The translations under genes were made by a program, and so were the position numbers. This document shows, piece by piece, positions 44,130-52,750 of a DNA stretch of 64,000 nt. The DNA is from an uncultured Oscillospiraceae bacterium. GTDB lineage: Bacteria > Bacillota > Clostridia > Oscillospirales > Oscillospiraceae. The stretch is from contig CAKTJX010000009.1 of the NCBI GenBank assembly GCA_934569045.1, forward strand, positions 1-64,000. Direction: 5' to 3'. The stretch's first letter is position 1. Every line of letters begins with the position of its first letter. Below the pieces are notes generated by a model. The model ran no database searches. It was not told the DNA's origin and worked only from the letters and a program-made list of their open reading frames with translations.

Positions 44130-45410
44130 GTGTTAAGCAGAACAACCGATCTATGCGCCTTTTTAGACGCCGCCCACAGCCAGTACCACGCCAGAGCCTA
44201 CCTGGTCAATATCCTGGAGCAGCAGGGCTATACCCACCTGCCGGAGGAAGACCACTGGGCGCTCGCCCCCGGCGGAAAGTATTATGTAACCCGTGGCGGC
44301 AGCGCCGTGCTGGCCTTCCGGGTGCCGGAGAGGCAGGCAAAAGGATTCCTGATCAGCGCCGCCCATACGGACCGCCCCGCCTTCAAGCTGAAGGAGAACG
44401 GAGAGCTGGAGGGGCCCTATCCCCGGCTGGCCGTGGAGCGCTACGGCGGCCAGATTCTCGCCCCCTGGCTGGATCGCCCTCTGAGCGTGGCCGGGCGGGT
44501 GCTGGTGCAGACGGAGCAGGGGGCCGAGAGCCGCCTCATTGACATTGACCGGGACCTGCTGCTGATTCCCAACGTGGCCATCCACATGAATCGGCAGGTC
44601 AACGACGGCTACAAGTGGAACCCCGTCACCGATGTGCTGCCCCTGCTGGCAAGCCCGGAGAGCAAGGGGCAGTTCCAGGCCCTTTTGGAAAAAGAGGCCG
44701 GGGGAAAGATTCTGAGCCACGACCTGTTCCTGTACATCCGCCAGAAGGCCAGCGTGTGGGGGCTGGACGAGAGCTTCCTGTCCTCCGCCGCCCTGGATGA
44801 TCTGGAATGCGTCTGGGGCTGCTTCCAGGGCTTCCTGCGCGCCGGAACCGGCGGCTCCATTCCCCTGTTCGCCGCGCTGGACAGCGAGGAGGTGGGCTCC
44901 TGCTCCGCCCAGGGCGCGGCCTCCACGCTCTTAAAGCAGACCATCTCCCGGATTGCCCAGGCCCTGAACCAGGACGAGAACCGACTGCTTGCCCAGTCCT
45001 TCCTGGTCAGCGCCGACAACGCCCACGCCCAGCATCCCAACCACCCGGAGCTGGCCGACAGCGGCAATGCCCCCAAGCTGGGCGGCGGCATCGTGATCAA
45101 ATTCAACGCCAATCTGAAATACTGCACTGACGGCTTCAGCGCCGCCCTGTTCCGCACCGTCTGCCGGCGGGCAAACGTGGCCACCCAGGACTACTACAAC
45201 CGCCCGGATATCCCCGGCGGCAGCACCCTGGGCTGCATCTCCATCGGCCAGGTCAGCATCCCCACGGTAGACATTGGTCTGGCCCAGCTGGCCATGCACA
45301 GCTGCTACGAAACCGCCGCCGTCTCCGACGCGATGGCCCTGGAGGACGCGATGGCCGTTTACTTCGGGCTGACGCTAAATAGGTCGGAGGAAGGGTTTAG
45401 GCTGGAGTAA
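44130..45410 (+). CDS. apeB: M18 family aminopeptidase
   Basis: A 426-residue cytosolic zinc aminopeptidase that removes N-terminal, preferably acidic or neutral, residues and forms large tetrahedral complexes. Metal-site motifs: SAAHTDRPAFKLK (His-x-Asp), ALDSEEVGS (catalytic Glu pair), VSADNAHAQHPN and a late MHSCYE. The GTG at 44130 follows GAAAGGAAG. Read from its own promoter, divergent from spo0A; the pyrophosphatase gene follows after 48 bp and may be co-transcribed. Confidence 0.93.
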   Translation: MLSRTTDLCAFLDAAHSQYHARAYLVNILEQQGYTHLPEEDHWALAPGGKYYVTRGGSAVLAFRVPERQAKGFLISAAHTDRPAFKLKENGELEGPYPRLAVERYGGQILAPWLDRPLSVAGRVLVQTEQGAESRLIDIDRDLLLIPNVAIHMNRQVNDGYKWNPVTDVLPLLASPESKGQFQALLEKEAGGKILSHDLFLYIRQKASVWGLDESFLSSAALDDLECVWGCFQGFLRAGTGGSIPLFAALDSEEVGSCSAQGAASTLLKQTISRIAQALNQDENRLLAQSFLVSADNAHAQHPNHPELADSGNAPKLGGGIVIKFNANLKYCTDGFSAALFRTVCRRANVATQDYYNRPDIPGGSTLGCISIGQVSIPTVDIGLAQLAMHSCYETAAVSDAMALEDAMAVYFGLTLNRSEEGFRLE

Positions 45411-45458
45411 GAATTCGTCTTCCCGCAAGCCCTAATTTCACGTCAAAGGAGGCACCTC

Positions 45459-47099
45459 ATGAAAAAAACGCCCATTTACATCACCGGCCATCAGCATCCG
45501 GATACAGACTCCGTGGCCTCGGCCATTGCCTATTCGTTCTTCAAGCGCTCCCTGGGGATTTCGGCGGTGCCCTGCTGCCTGGGGAAGCTGAACGCCGAGA
45601 CGAAATATCTTCTGTCCCGGTTTCATTTCCCCGAGCCCCAGCTGCTCACCGATGCCCGGATCACCGTAGGCGAGGTGGCTATGGACCCGCCCACCTATAT
45701 CTCCCCGGACACCACCATTTTTGAGTGCTTGCAGCAGATGCAGCAGGGGAACCGGACCTACTGCGGCGTGGTGGACGGGGAAAAGAAGCTCATCGGCATG
45801 GTCACCAAATCCGATATCTCCGTCATCGGTCTGTACGACACCGCCCGCTCCATCGCCATCATGGCCCAGACCCCTCTGGAAAACATCCGCAAGACCCTGG
45901 ACGGCCGGGTTGTCTACGATGACCCCGCCATGAAGCTCAACGGCAAGGTCAGCGTGATCGCCATGACGGAGTTTGCCCGTCTGTCCAGCTACGATGTGGC
46001 CGGGCGGATCGTCATCTGCGGCTGCGACCCGGAGGCCCAGAAGCAGGTCATCTGCCAGGGCGCGGGGCTGCTGGTGGTGGTCTGGGCGGAGGAGGTCCGG
46101 CCCGACGTGGTAGCTCTTGCCAAGGCCCACCACTGTCCCATCCTGATCTCCGGCCACGGCGCCATGAACACCACCCGATACATCTACTTCTCCCCCTCCG
46201 CCAGCAAGATCATGAAGACGGAGCTGGTGCGCTTCACCTCCACGGAGCTGGCCGAGGATGTAAGCCGGAAGATGATGCAGTCCCGGTATCACATCTACCC
46301 CGTGACAGACCCGGAGGGGCACCTGACGGGCTATGTATCCCGGTATCACATCATGCAGGCCCCCAGCAAGAAGCTGATTCTGGTGGACCACAACGAGTTC
46401 TCCCAGTCCGTCCGGGCCATTGAGAAGGCCCAGGTGCTGGAGGTCATCGACCACCACCGGATCAACGACTTCTCCTCCCAGTACCCGGTTCAGTTCCGGA
46501 ATGAAATTGTGGGCTCCACCTGCACCATTGTAGCCACCATCTTCCGGGAAAACCAGATTCCCATTCCCGTAGACCTGGCGGGGCTCATGCTGGGCGCCAT
46601 CCTCTCGGACACCCTGAACTTCCACTCCCCCACCACCACGGACAAGGACCGCTCCACCGCCAACATTCTGGCGGCCATCGCGGACCTGGACGTGGAGGAG
46701 TTCGCCACGGAGATGTTCACCGCCACCGCCTCCAAGGTGGACACCAGCCCCTCGGAGCTCATCAAAACGGACATGAAGATCTTTGAGGTTCTTGGCTGCA
46801 AGCTCTCCATCTCCCAGGTGATCCTGGCCTCCATGGAGGATCTGCACCTGGGCGCGGGAGAAATCCAGGCCGCCCTGGACACCTTCGCGGAGAAGAAGGA
46901 CCTGGACCTGGCCGTGCTGGCCTTTACCAGCATCCAGGAAAACGGCTCCACGCTCTACTTCGGCGGCAACCGCACCGCCTGGGCCCAGGAGGCCTTCCCG
47001 GAGGACCCCAGCCAGGAGCGCACCTTCCACAAGGGTCTCCTGTCCCGCAAGCAGCAGTTGCTGCCAAGGCTCACCGCCGTCATCGAGAAATACGCCTGA
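45459..47099 (+). CDS. Manganese-dependent inorganic pyrophosphatase with CBS/DRTGG regulatory insert
   Basis: A 546-residue family II pyrophosphatase. The DHH catalytic domain is split: YITGHQHPDTDS at residues 8-17 supplies the metal ligands, and VIDHHRINDF near 335 the second set; the DHHA2 domain lies at the C-terminus. Between them (about 65-310) sit CBS repeats (VAMDPPTYISPDTTIFECLQQM; SRKMMQSRYHIYPVTDPEGHLTG) flanking a DRTGG domain. In studied CBS-pyrophosphatases adenine nucleotides regulate activity through this insert. AAAGGAGG precedes the ATG. Confidence 0.93.
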   Translation: MKKTPIYITGHQHPDTDSVASAIAYSFFKRSLGISAVPCCLGKLNAETKYLLSRFHFPEPQLLTDARITVGEVAMDPPTYISPDTTIFECLQQMQQGNRTYCGVVDGEKKLIGMVTKSDISVIGLYDTARSIAIMAQTPLENIRKTLDGRVVYDDPAMKLNGKVSVIAMTEFARLSSYDVAGRIVICGCDPEAQKQVICQGAGLLVVVWAEEVRPDVVALAKAHHCPILISGHGAMNTTRYIYFSPSASKIMKTELVRFTSTELAEDVSRKMMQSRYHIYPVTDPEGHLTGYVSRYHIMQAPSKKLILVDHNEFSQSVRAIEKAQVLEVIDHHRINDFSSQYPVQFRNEIVGSTCTIVATIFRENQIPIPVDLAGLMLGAILSDTLNFHSPTTTDKDRSTANILAAIADLDVEEFATEMFTATASKVDTSPSELIKTDMKIFEVLGCKLSISQVILASMEDLHLGAGEIQAALDTFAEKKDLDLAVLAFTSIQENGSTLYFGGNRTAWAQEAFPEDPSQERTFHKGLLSRKQQLLPRLTAVIEKYA

Positions 47100-47111
47100 G
47101 GAGGAAACGCC

Positions 47112-47339
47112 ATGGCGGAATATGAACTGGTTCACGAAATTCAAAACCTCTGCCGCAACAACCAGATGCGGGATGTATTCTTCCAGGAAATCACCTGCGA
47201 TGACCCGGAAACCTACGTCCGGGGCCTGCTGAAAGGCAAGGAGGTCCAAATCTCCACCGACCCCCAGGCCGACGGGACACTGATTATCCACACCGTTTCG
47301 GACGGGATGATGGAGAAGTTTGTGTTTACGAGGCTGTGA
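47112..47339 (+). CDS. Small conserved-looking hypothetical protein
   Basis: 75 residues, acidic, opening MAEYELVHEIQNLCRNNQMR, without membrane segments. It starts 12 bp after the pyrophosphatase stop with TGAGGAGG as a strong ribosome-binding site and ends just before an intrinsic terminator, so it is the last gene of that transcript. I do not recognise the family. An alpha-beta pattern with QISTDPQADGTLIIHTVSDG suggests a small folded domain. Confidence 0.75.
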   Translation: MAEYELVHEIQNLCRNNQMRDVFFQEITCDDPETYVRGLLKGKEVQISTDPQADGTLIIHTVSDGMMEKFVFTRL

Positions 47340-47350
47340 GAATGCCAAAT

Positions 47351-47395
47351 AGCAGAAACACCAGGCGTAATTTGCTTGGTGTTTCTGCTTTTTTT
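47351..47395 (+). terminator. Terminator of the pyrophosphatase transcript
   Basis: AGCAGAAACACCA pairs with TGGTGTTTCTGCT (13 bp) and ends in seven Ts. Confidence 0.92.
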
Positions 47396-47480
47396 CAGGA
47401 AACACGCTATATGTCTTTTATCGCAGATATCCATTGCCGCACCCTAAAAATATAATGGATTACGCAAGGGAGTTGGTATT

Positions 47481-47684
47481 GTGATCAGTTATGAACCCCT
47501 GTTTCAAACGATGAAGGAAAAGGGAATTTCTTCCTACAGGCTATTTAAGATGGGCTTTCCCCAATCCAATTATTACGCAATGAAGCACGGGGAAAACATA
47601 TCAACAAATACGGTAAATGAGCTGTGCATTCTTCTGCAATGCAAAGTTTCCGATATTATGGAATTTGTTCCCGAAGAGAAATAA
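47481..47684 (+). CDS. Small XRE-type helix-turn-helix protein
   Basis: A 67-residue protein matching the short Cro/C1-type HTH family (YEPLFQTMKEKGISSYRLFK, then a recognition-helix region SNYYAMKHGENIST and VNELCILLQCKVSDIMEFVP). The GTG at 47481 follows GGGAGTTGG. It carries its own terminator. AT-rich relative to neighbours. The target is unknown. Confidence 0.82.
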   Translation: MISYEPLFQTMKEKGISSYRLFKMGFPQSNYYAMKHGENISTNTVNELCILLQCKVSDIMEFVPEEK

Positions 47685-47717
47685 ACGCCCCGGATTTCGT
47701 TTGATCCGGGGCGTTTT
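47685..47717 (+). terminator. Terminator of the small HTH gene
   Basis: ACGCCCCGGAT pairs with ATCCGGGGCGT (11 bp), followed by TTTTC. Confidence 0.88.
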
Positions 47718-47780
47718 CTGGTGGGTGCGGGTGTCCACCGGACACCCGCATGGAAATGGGTTCGAACCCCCTCTGAGAGG

Positions 47781-47821
47781 CAAAAAGAATCAGGTCACCA
47801 CAAAAGTGGCGACCTGATTCT
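47781..47821 (-). terminator. Terminator of the tRNA-Gln/tRNA-Lys transcript
   Basis: On the minus strand AGAATCAGGTC and GACCTGATTCT pair around GCCAC...GTGGT, ending in TTTTTG immediately past the tRNA-Lys CCA. Confidence 0.88.
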
Positions 47822-47897
47822 TGGTGACCCGCCGGGGATTCGAACCCCGGACCCACTGCTTAAAAGGCAGTTGCTCTGCCAACTGAGCTAGCGGATC
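47822..47897 (-). tRNA. tRNA-Lys (TTT)
   Basis: A 76-nt cloverleaf on the minus strand with encoded CCA: acceptor GATCCGC/GCGGGTC, D arm AGCTCAGTTGGCAGAGC, anticodon stem ACTGC/GCAGT with loop CTTTTAA, T loop GGTTCGAATCC. Confidence 0.97.
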
Positions 47898-47901
47898 ATG
47901 T

Positions 47902-47976
47902 TGGCTGGGATGGCCGGATTTGAACCGACGAATGCCAGAGTCAAAGTCTGGTGCCTTACCGCTTGGCGACATCCCA
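47902..47976 (-). tRNA. tRNA-Gln (TTG)
   Basis: A 75-nt cloverleaf on the minus strand with encoded CCA: acceptor TGGGATG/CATCCCA, anticodon stem CCAGA/TCTGG with loop CTTTGAC, T loop GGTTCAAATCC. First in a two-tRNA transcript. Confidence 0.97.
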
Positions 47977-48000
47977 ATATTTTGACCGGGCACACGGGGT

Positions 48001-48029
48001 ATTATAGCATATTGATTTTGGAAATGCAA
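48001..48029 (-). promoter_or_regulatory. Promoter of the tRNA-Gln/tRNA-Lys transcript
   Basis: Minus strand TTGCAT (48024-48029), 17 bp, TATAAT (48001-48006). Confidence 0.82.
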
Positions 48030-48182
48030 TCCCTTTTTTACGAGACGGTTTGAGAAATTGAGGATCTTTTGGGCTGCCCTGATAAACGTATCCCCCTGGG
48101 GGAACGTCAAGGAAGCCTTCTTCTGCCGGAGAAGGCTTTGGTTTTCCCTGTCGAGGTATCCGGCCCTGCTTACTCTGCGCTT

Positions 48183-49687
48183 AAGTGGATAAAATTTCCC
48201 CGTGCGGGGGATGACCTGTAGGGTTCCCATGCGGCGATCACCGACATAATTTCAATCCACATCCCCCGTGCGGGGGATGACCGGTGTGCTGCCAAAGGCA
48301 CTGACTCCCCTGACCATTTCAATCCACATCCCCCGCACGGGGGATGACGCAGTGCGTCAACCACGGAGCTTCCGTTCTTGACATTTCAATCCACATCCCC
48401 CCGCACGGGGGATGACAACACCGGGAAGCCATGCAGGAGGCCCGGAAAGAATTTCAATCCACATCCCCCGCACGGGGGATGACTCAATCAGCTGATCGTC
48501 GATCACGCGCCATTCGTATTTCAATCCACATCCCCCGCACGGGGGATGACTTATAAGATCGAAACTTAAGATCACGAAAATCATATTTCAATCCACATCC
48601 CCCGCACGGGGGATGACGTATGATCCAGTAGAATCGGCCTTACTTATGGTATTTCAATCCACATCCCCCGCACGGGGGATGACAGAATGAGAGCCAGAAT
48701 CATACGATTTGGAAACAATTTCAATCCACATCCCCCGCACGGGGGATGACGGTGATGCTGTCGATCCAGACAGGGTACAGCCTCATTTCAATCCACATCC
48801 CCCGCACGGGGGATGACTCATGTATCCCAGTTTTTTATTTGGAAACCGGATATTTCAATCCACATCCCCCGCACGGGGGATGACCCACCTGCGCTTACGT
48901 TGCCCGTTATGTTCTCAAATTTCAATCCACATCCCCCGCACGGGGGATGACCCGCATGATTTTTGCGCTCTTCGTTCTGTTGCCAATTTCAATCCACATC
49001 CCCCGCACGGGGGATGACGCTGCCGGTGCGGGTGGATCGAGGAGGAGAGTGGATTTCAATCCACATCCCCCGCACGGGGGATGACATTCTTAATCCTGAT
49101 TCTGTAGCTAAGGATGGTATTTCAATCCACATCCCCCGCACGGGGGATGACGCCAGCGCAGCTGTATCTCCACCGGACCTGTGGCATTTCAATCCACATC
49201 CCCCGCACGGGGGATGACTAAGCTGGAGCATTCCCGGCAGCACCCAGTGCAATTTCAATCCACATCCCCCGCACGGGGGATGACCGGGATTCACTCCGCC
49301 GGGGCAGATGCCCCGGTAATTTCAATCCACATCCCCCGCACGGGGGATGACATCTTGGCGGTAACCGTGTTCCCATTTCGGTCTCTATTTCAATCCACAT
49401 CCCCCGCACGGGGGATGACCAACTCTTTCTAAGCGTGACCTGCAACTTTTTTGATTTCAATCCACATCCCCCGCACGGGGGATGACGCGGCCCAATGTGT
49501 CTAAGACTTTGGCCCAGTGATTTCAATCCACATCCCCCGCACGGGGGATGACTCATTTTCGGCGTCTTCTCTGCATTTGCAGTTTGATTTCAATCCACAT
49601 CCCCCGCACGGGGGATGACGCTATAGTTTTTCTTCTCCTGTTAATCTTGCTCTCATTTCAATCCACATCCCCCGCACGGGGGATGAC
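48183..49687 (-). CRISPR. Type I-C CRISPR array, 23 repeats and 22 spacers
   Basis: Read on the minus strand the 33-bp repeat is GTCATCCCCCGTGCGGGGG followed by ATGTGGATTGAAAT, an 8-bp stem with a GTGC loop and the ATTGAAA(T) end typical of type I-C. Spacers are about 33-36 bp. The leader-proximal repeat is at 49655-49687, next to cas2. Older, leader-distal variants: the repeat at 48383-48416 has one extra base in the stem; the repeat at 48249-48281 has the loop reversed to GCAC when read on the minus strand; the last unit (48183-48215) is degenerate, with its 3' third altered, and marks the array end. No spacer clearly matches another part of this window. Confidence 0.98.
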
Positions 49688-49860
49688 AGCAAACTTATAC
49701 AAAAAGGCGGATGCAATTTTGTATGTTTGCGACAAAGTTTTGGTACTTTTTCGTTTGTCCCAAAATTTTCAAGCCGGAACTTGCGGAAAATCAGAAAAAG
49801 CAGCCTCTGTTTCTGGTGCGAAGGTTTCCGGGTGGGGATGTGCGCCGGGGGTTCGCACAG
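49688..49860 (-). promoter_or_regulatory. CRISPR leader
   Basis: 173 bp between the cas2 stop and the first repeat, AT-rich next to the repeat. A TATAAG lies 6 bp before the first repeat on the minus strand as a -10 candidate; no good -35 is seen at 17 bp. Confidence 0.7.
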
Positions 49861-50151
49861 TCAGAGGAGGAGGGGCCCCTCCGGGTCGTAGCCGGGGTTT
49901 ACCCCGTAATGACGGATGCGCGTCTGGTAGTTGCTGCCCAGGTTATAGATGCGCAGGCTGTCCTTTTCCGGGTCCATGATGGAAAGGAGCTTCCCCTCCA
50001 AGCTCCGGAGCTGGGCCGCGTCCAGGTCGCATTCAAACACGCTGTTCTGCACCCGCTGACCGTAGTTGACGCACTGCTTGGCAATCCTGCGCAGTCGGCG
50101 GCGGCCTGCCCCGTCCTCTGTATTGACATCGTAACTGATCAGAACCAGCAT
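49861..50151 (-). CDS. cas2: CRISPR-associated endonuclease Cas2
   Basis: A 96-residue ferredoxin-like protein, MLVLISYDVNTEDGAGRRRL with the conserved Asp after the first strand, and QNSVFECDLD. It bridges Cas1 dimers in the spacer-integration complex. The ATG at 50151 follows GGAAGTGAG; the longer frame runs back into cas1. Last gene of the operon, next to the leader. Confidence 0.96.
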   Translation of the reverse strand: MLVLISYDVNTEDGAGRRRLRRIAKQCVNYGQRVQNSVFECDLDAAQLRSLEGKLLSIMDPEKDSLRIYNLGSNYQTRIRHYGVNPGYDPEGPLLL

Positions 50152-50155
50152 AGGC

Positions 50156-51187
50156 TCACTTCCATAAAAACGGCGGGTAGCCGTCCAGGTCTCCCCGGAG
50201 GCAGCGGGCCAGGAGCAGGGCCTGGACATAAGGCACCAGCCCCCAGGGGATTTTCTCCTGCAAATAGGGATGGGTCAGAGAATCCTGCTTCATTTCCTGC
50301 CAGGCCTTCAGGAATTTCCGGCGGCCATCCTCTGTCAGCAGAACACTGCCGCTCTCTTCAAACACAAAATCCTTCGCCCCAAGCTTTCGGTTGTTGATAC
50401 AGCTCAGGACCAGGCGGTCTGCCATGCAGGGCCGGAGCTCCTCCATCAGATCCAGCGCAAGCGAATTTCTCCCCGGGCGGTCCCGGTGGAGGAAGCCCAC
50501 ATAGGAGTCCAGGCCAACCGACTCCAGCGCGGCGGCGCAATCATTGGCAAGCAGGCTGTAGGCGAAGGACAGCAGGGCGTTCATGGGGTCCAGCGGCGGG
50601 CGGCGGCTGCGCTGGCGGAAGAAAAAGGTCTGCTTGTCCCCCAGAATCCGATCATCCAGGACGGAAAAATAGGCTGTGGCCGCCGCGCCCTCCAATCCCC
50701 GAAGGTTTTCTTCCTCCTGGGTCTGGGCAATATCCGCCTGACAGCCCCGAAGCACCTCGCAGGCATCCTGGAGCTTCTGGCCGTCCAGGCGCAGGCCATG
50801 GTCCCGCAGGGTCCGGTGCACCGCCCAACGGCCATTATACACCTTCCCAAGGATCATATTCCGAGCAATCCGGACCCGCTGCTCCGGGTCATCCGCGACG
50901 CGATACTGTGTCCGCCGAAGCAATACATTTCCACTGGATTCCCCGGTGACCCTGGCCAGGAAGCGGCCCCTGGGGGTGTGAAAGCGAAGGTTAATATTCC
51001 GCTCCGCACAGGCACCCATCAGCGCCGGACTGGCCCCCGGATAGGTAAAGCAGCAGATTCCCTCCAGCGTATGCAGGGGAAAGCGGCCCTTTTCACAGTC
51101 CCCCTGGCGAACCACCACATTCTCCCCATCCAGCGCCAGATAGCTGTCCTCAGTCAGGACAAACAAGGTGTTGAGCAGCTTTCTCAT
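50156..51187 (-). CDS. cas1: CRISPR-associated integrase Cas1 (type I-C)
   Basis: A 343-residue integrase. It has the N-terminal beta domain (NTLFVLTEDSYLALDGENVVV), the catalytic region EGAAATAYFS (metal Glu) and late SVGLDSYVGFLHRDRPGRNSLALDLMEELRP, which carries the active-site His and Glu/Asp. The ATG overlaps the cas4 stop by 4 nt. Confidence 0.97.
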   Translation of the reverse strand: MRKLLNTLFVLTEDSYLALDGENVVVRQGDCEKGRFPLHTLEGICCFTYPGASPALMGACAERNINLRFHTPRGRFLARVTGESSGNVLLRRTQYRVADDPEQRVRIARNMILGKVYNGRWAVHRTLRDHGLRLDGQKLQDACEVLRGCQADIAQTQEEENLRGLEGAAATAYFSVLDDRILGDKQTFFFRQRSRRPPLDPMNALLSFAYSLLANDCAAALESVGLDSYVGFLHRDRPGRNSLALDLMEELRPCMADRLVLSCINNRKLGAKDFVFEESGSVLLTEDGRRKFLKAWQEMKQDSLTHPYLQEKIPWGLVPYVQALLLARCLRGDLDGYPPFLWK

Positions 51188-51846
51188 GGCAACACCTCCA
51201 TTCGCTTCAAATAGGCCTCCACAGAGCCCGCCTTCTTCATTTTCGGCAGGCACAGCTCCTTCAAAGAGCAGGCATTGCAGCCCTTCTGGGGGCGAACCTC
51301 CGGCGTATAGCCCCGGCTTGCCAAATCGTGCATCTCCTCCAGCGCCGTCCGGACCGTCTGCCGCAGCTCCTGGGTGAAGAGCACCTGCTCCCGCTGGTGG
51401 ATCTCCCCATAATAAAGGGCTCCGGAATCAATCTGGCAGCACAGCATTTCCTCCAGGCACATCGCCTGACCGCAGAGCTGCGCCGCGTCGCAGGGGTTCT
51501 GCTTTGGCTGCCCGTGCTTGTATTCCACCGGGAAGGGCCGCCACAGCCCATCCCAGCCGGACATCACAATTCCATTTGCATCCCGCAGAAATTCCACCGC
51601 GTCGCACTGGCCGGACACCCCAAGCTCCGCTGAGGATACCCGCACGCCCCGCAGAATGATCCGGTCCCCCCGCTTCTCGTTCCGGCCCTCGTCATGTACG
51701 TTCCGATGCATCAGCTGCCCGTCCACCGTGCGGTAGTTCTCCTGCCACAGATTCTCAATATGAATCAGCGCCCACTGCCTGCGGCAGAACAGGAAGTGCT
51801 GAAGGCCGGAGAGCTGGAGGTAATCAGCCTCGTCGTAGATGCTCAC
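51184..51846 (-). CDS. cas4: CRISPR-associated exonuclease Cas4
   Basis: A 220-residue RecB-like nuclease that trims prespacers and selects the PAM. The iron-sulphur cysteines are visible as LFCRRQW (residue ~22) and CNACSLKELC near residue 192; the nuclease core has GQCDAVEF and PVEYKHGQPK (Asp, Glu, Lys) followed by QLCGQAMCLEEM. Overlaps cas7 and cas1 by 4 nt each. Confidence 0.96.
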   Translation of the reverse strand: MSIYDEADYLQLSGLQHFLFCRRQWALIHIENLWQENYRTVDGQLMHRNVHDEGRNEKRGDRIILRGVRVSSAELGVSGQCDAVEFLRDANGIVMSGWDGLWRPFPVEYKHGQPKQNPCDAAQLCGQAMCLEEMLCCQIDSGALYYGEIHQREQVLFTQELRQTVRTALEEMHDLASRGYTPEVRPQKGCNACSLKELCLPKMKKAGSVEAYLKRMEVLP

Positions 51847-52736
51847 CCCATCCGTGTCACCGTGACCCCAGCGGGGATTGCGTCTTCCTGGACTGTAACC
51901 ATATAGTCATGGAAGCTCCGGGCGACCTGGACTTCCTTCTTGCGCTGGATGGAAACCGCGTCGAAGAGCTTCCAGGCCGGAGCGTTTCCGAATTCGGAAT
52001 CATGCTTAAAAACGATCAGCTCCCGGACGGCCATATTGCCCCGGGCGGCGGAATGGTCCAGCTCAAACATATTCAGGATGGCCTGCCACAAAAGTTGCAA
52101 ATCCGCCTCCGAAAATCCGGTGGTCCTTTTTGCCAGATTGGCCGAGACGTAGCCCTCGCAGCGGTAGAGCCCATAGGGAATAATGTATTTGCGGCCCATT
52201 TCCGTATTTTTCTGTGCGGCATCCTCCTCTTTGGTAATGGCCACTCTGGTAATCGTCACCTCCTGGGGAATGACAGGCTCCACAGACCGGGCAAACCCCA
52301 GCTGCACCGGGCCGCGCACCTGGCCGCAGTTCAGCGCTGCCTTGGTAAAGGTGGTCATAACCGCGCCAAAGGTGCGGATATCATAGAAATTCCGGCACAT
52401 AAAGTCCCGGATTTTTTCATCCAGCTCCGGGTCCTTTTTCTTGGCATCCTTGATGGTTTTGTCGCTGATGCCCAGATATTCATAGGCTTTGGCATCCGCG
52501 CGGTTCAGGGGGACGCTGTCCTTGATGTAAATTCCGAAGCCCGGCTCCCCCTCCTTCACCGCCTCCACATAGCTGCGGATTTTCCGTTTGAGGCACACGT
52601 CCGTCACCAGGCCCAGGTTGGTCTCCGGGTCAATGCGGGGCATATTGCCCGCGTCCGGGTCTCCGTTGGGATTTCCGTTTTCCACATCGAACAGGATTAC
52701 AAATTCATAGCGGTTTTGAATGGCATTCTCAAACAT
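51843..52736 (-). CDS. cas7: Cascade backbone protein Cas7 (Csd2)
   Basis: A 297-residue RAMP protein that coats the crRNA in several copies. The family opening EFVILFDVENGNPNGDPDAGN, the YIKDSVPLNRADAK segment and the later FGAVMTTF (thumb region) and GPVQLGFARSVEPV are all present. A GGAGG site precedes the ATG. Spaced normally behind cas8c. Confidence 0.96.
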   Translation of the reverse strand: MFENAIQNRYEFVILFDVENGNPNGDPDAGNMPRIDPETNLGLVTDVCLKRKIRSYVEAVKEGEPGFGIYIKDSVPLNRADAKAYEYLGISDKTIKDAKKKDPELDEKIRDFMCRNFYDIRTFGAVMTTFTKAALNCGQVRGPVQLGFARSVEPVIPQEVTITRVAITKEEDAAQKNTEMGRKYIIPYGLYRCEGYVSANLAKRTTGFSEADLQLLWQAILNMFELDHSAARGNMAVRELIVFKHDSEFGNAPAWKLFDAVSIQRKKEVQVARSFHDYMVTVQEDAIPAGVTVTRMG

Positions 52737-52750
52737 TTTGGTCGTCCTCC

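Noticed and set aside
48820..49432. Open frames with repeated FQSTSPARGMT or SHPPCGGCGLK units
   Set aside because: They are translations of the CRISPR repeats, not tandem-repeat proteins.
48216..49654. Self-targeting spacers against genes in this window
   Set aside because: Reading the spacers against the visible genes gave no convincing match; a full genome and phage search was not possible.
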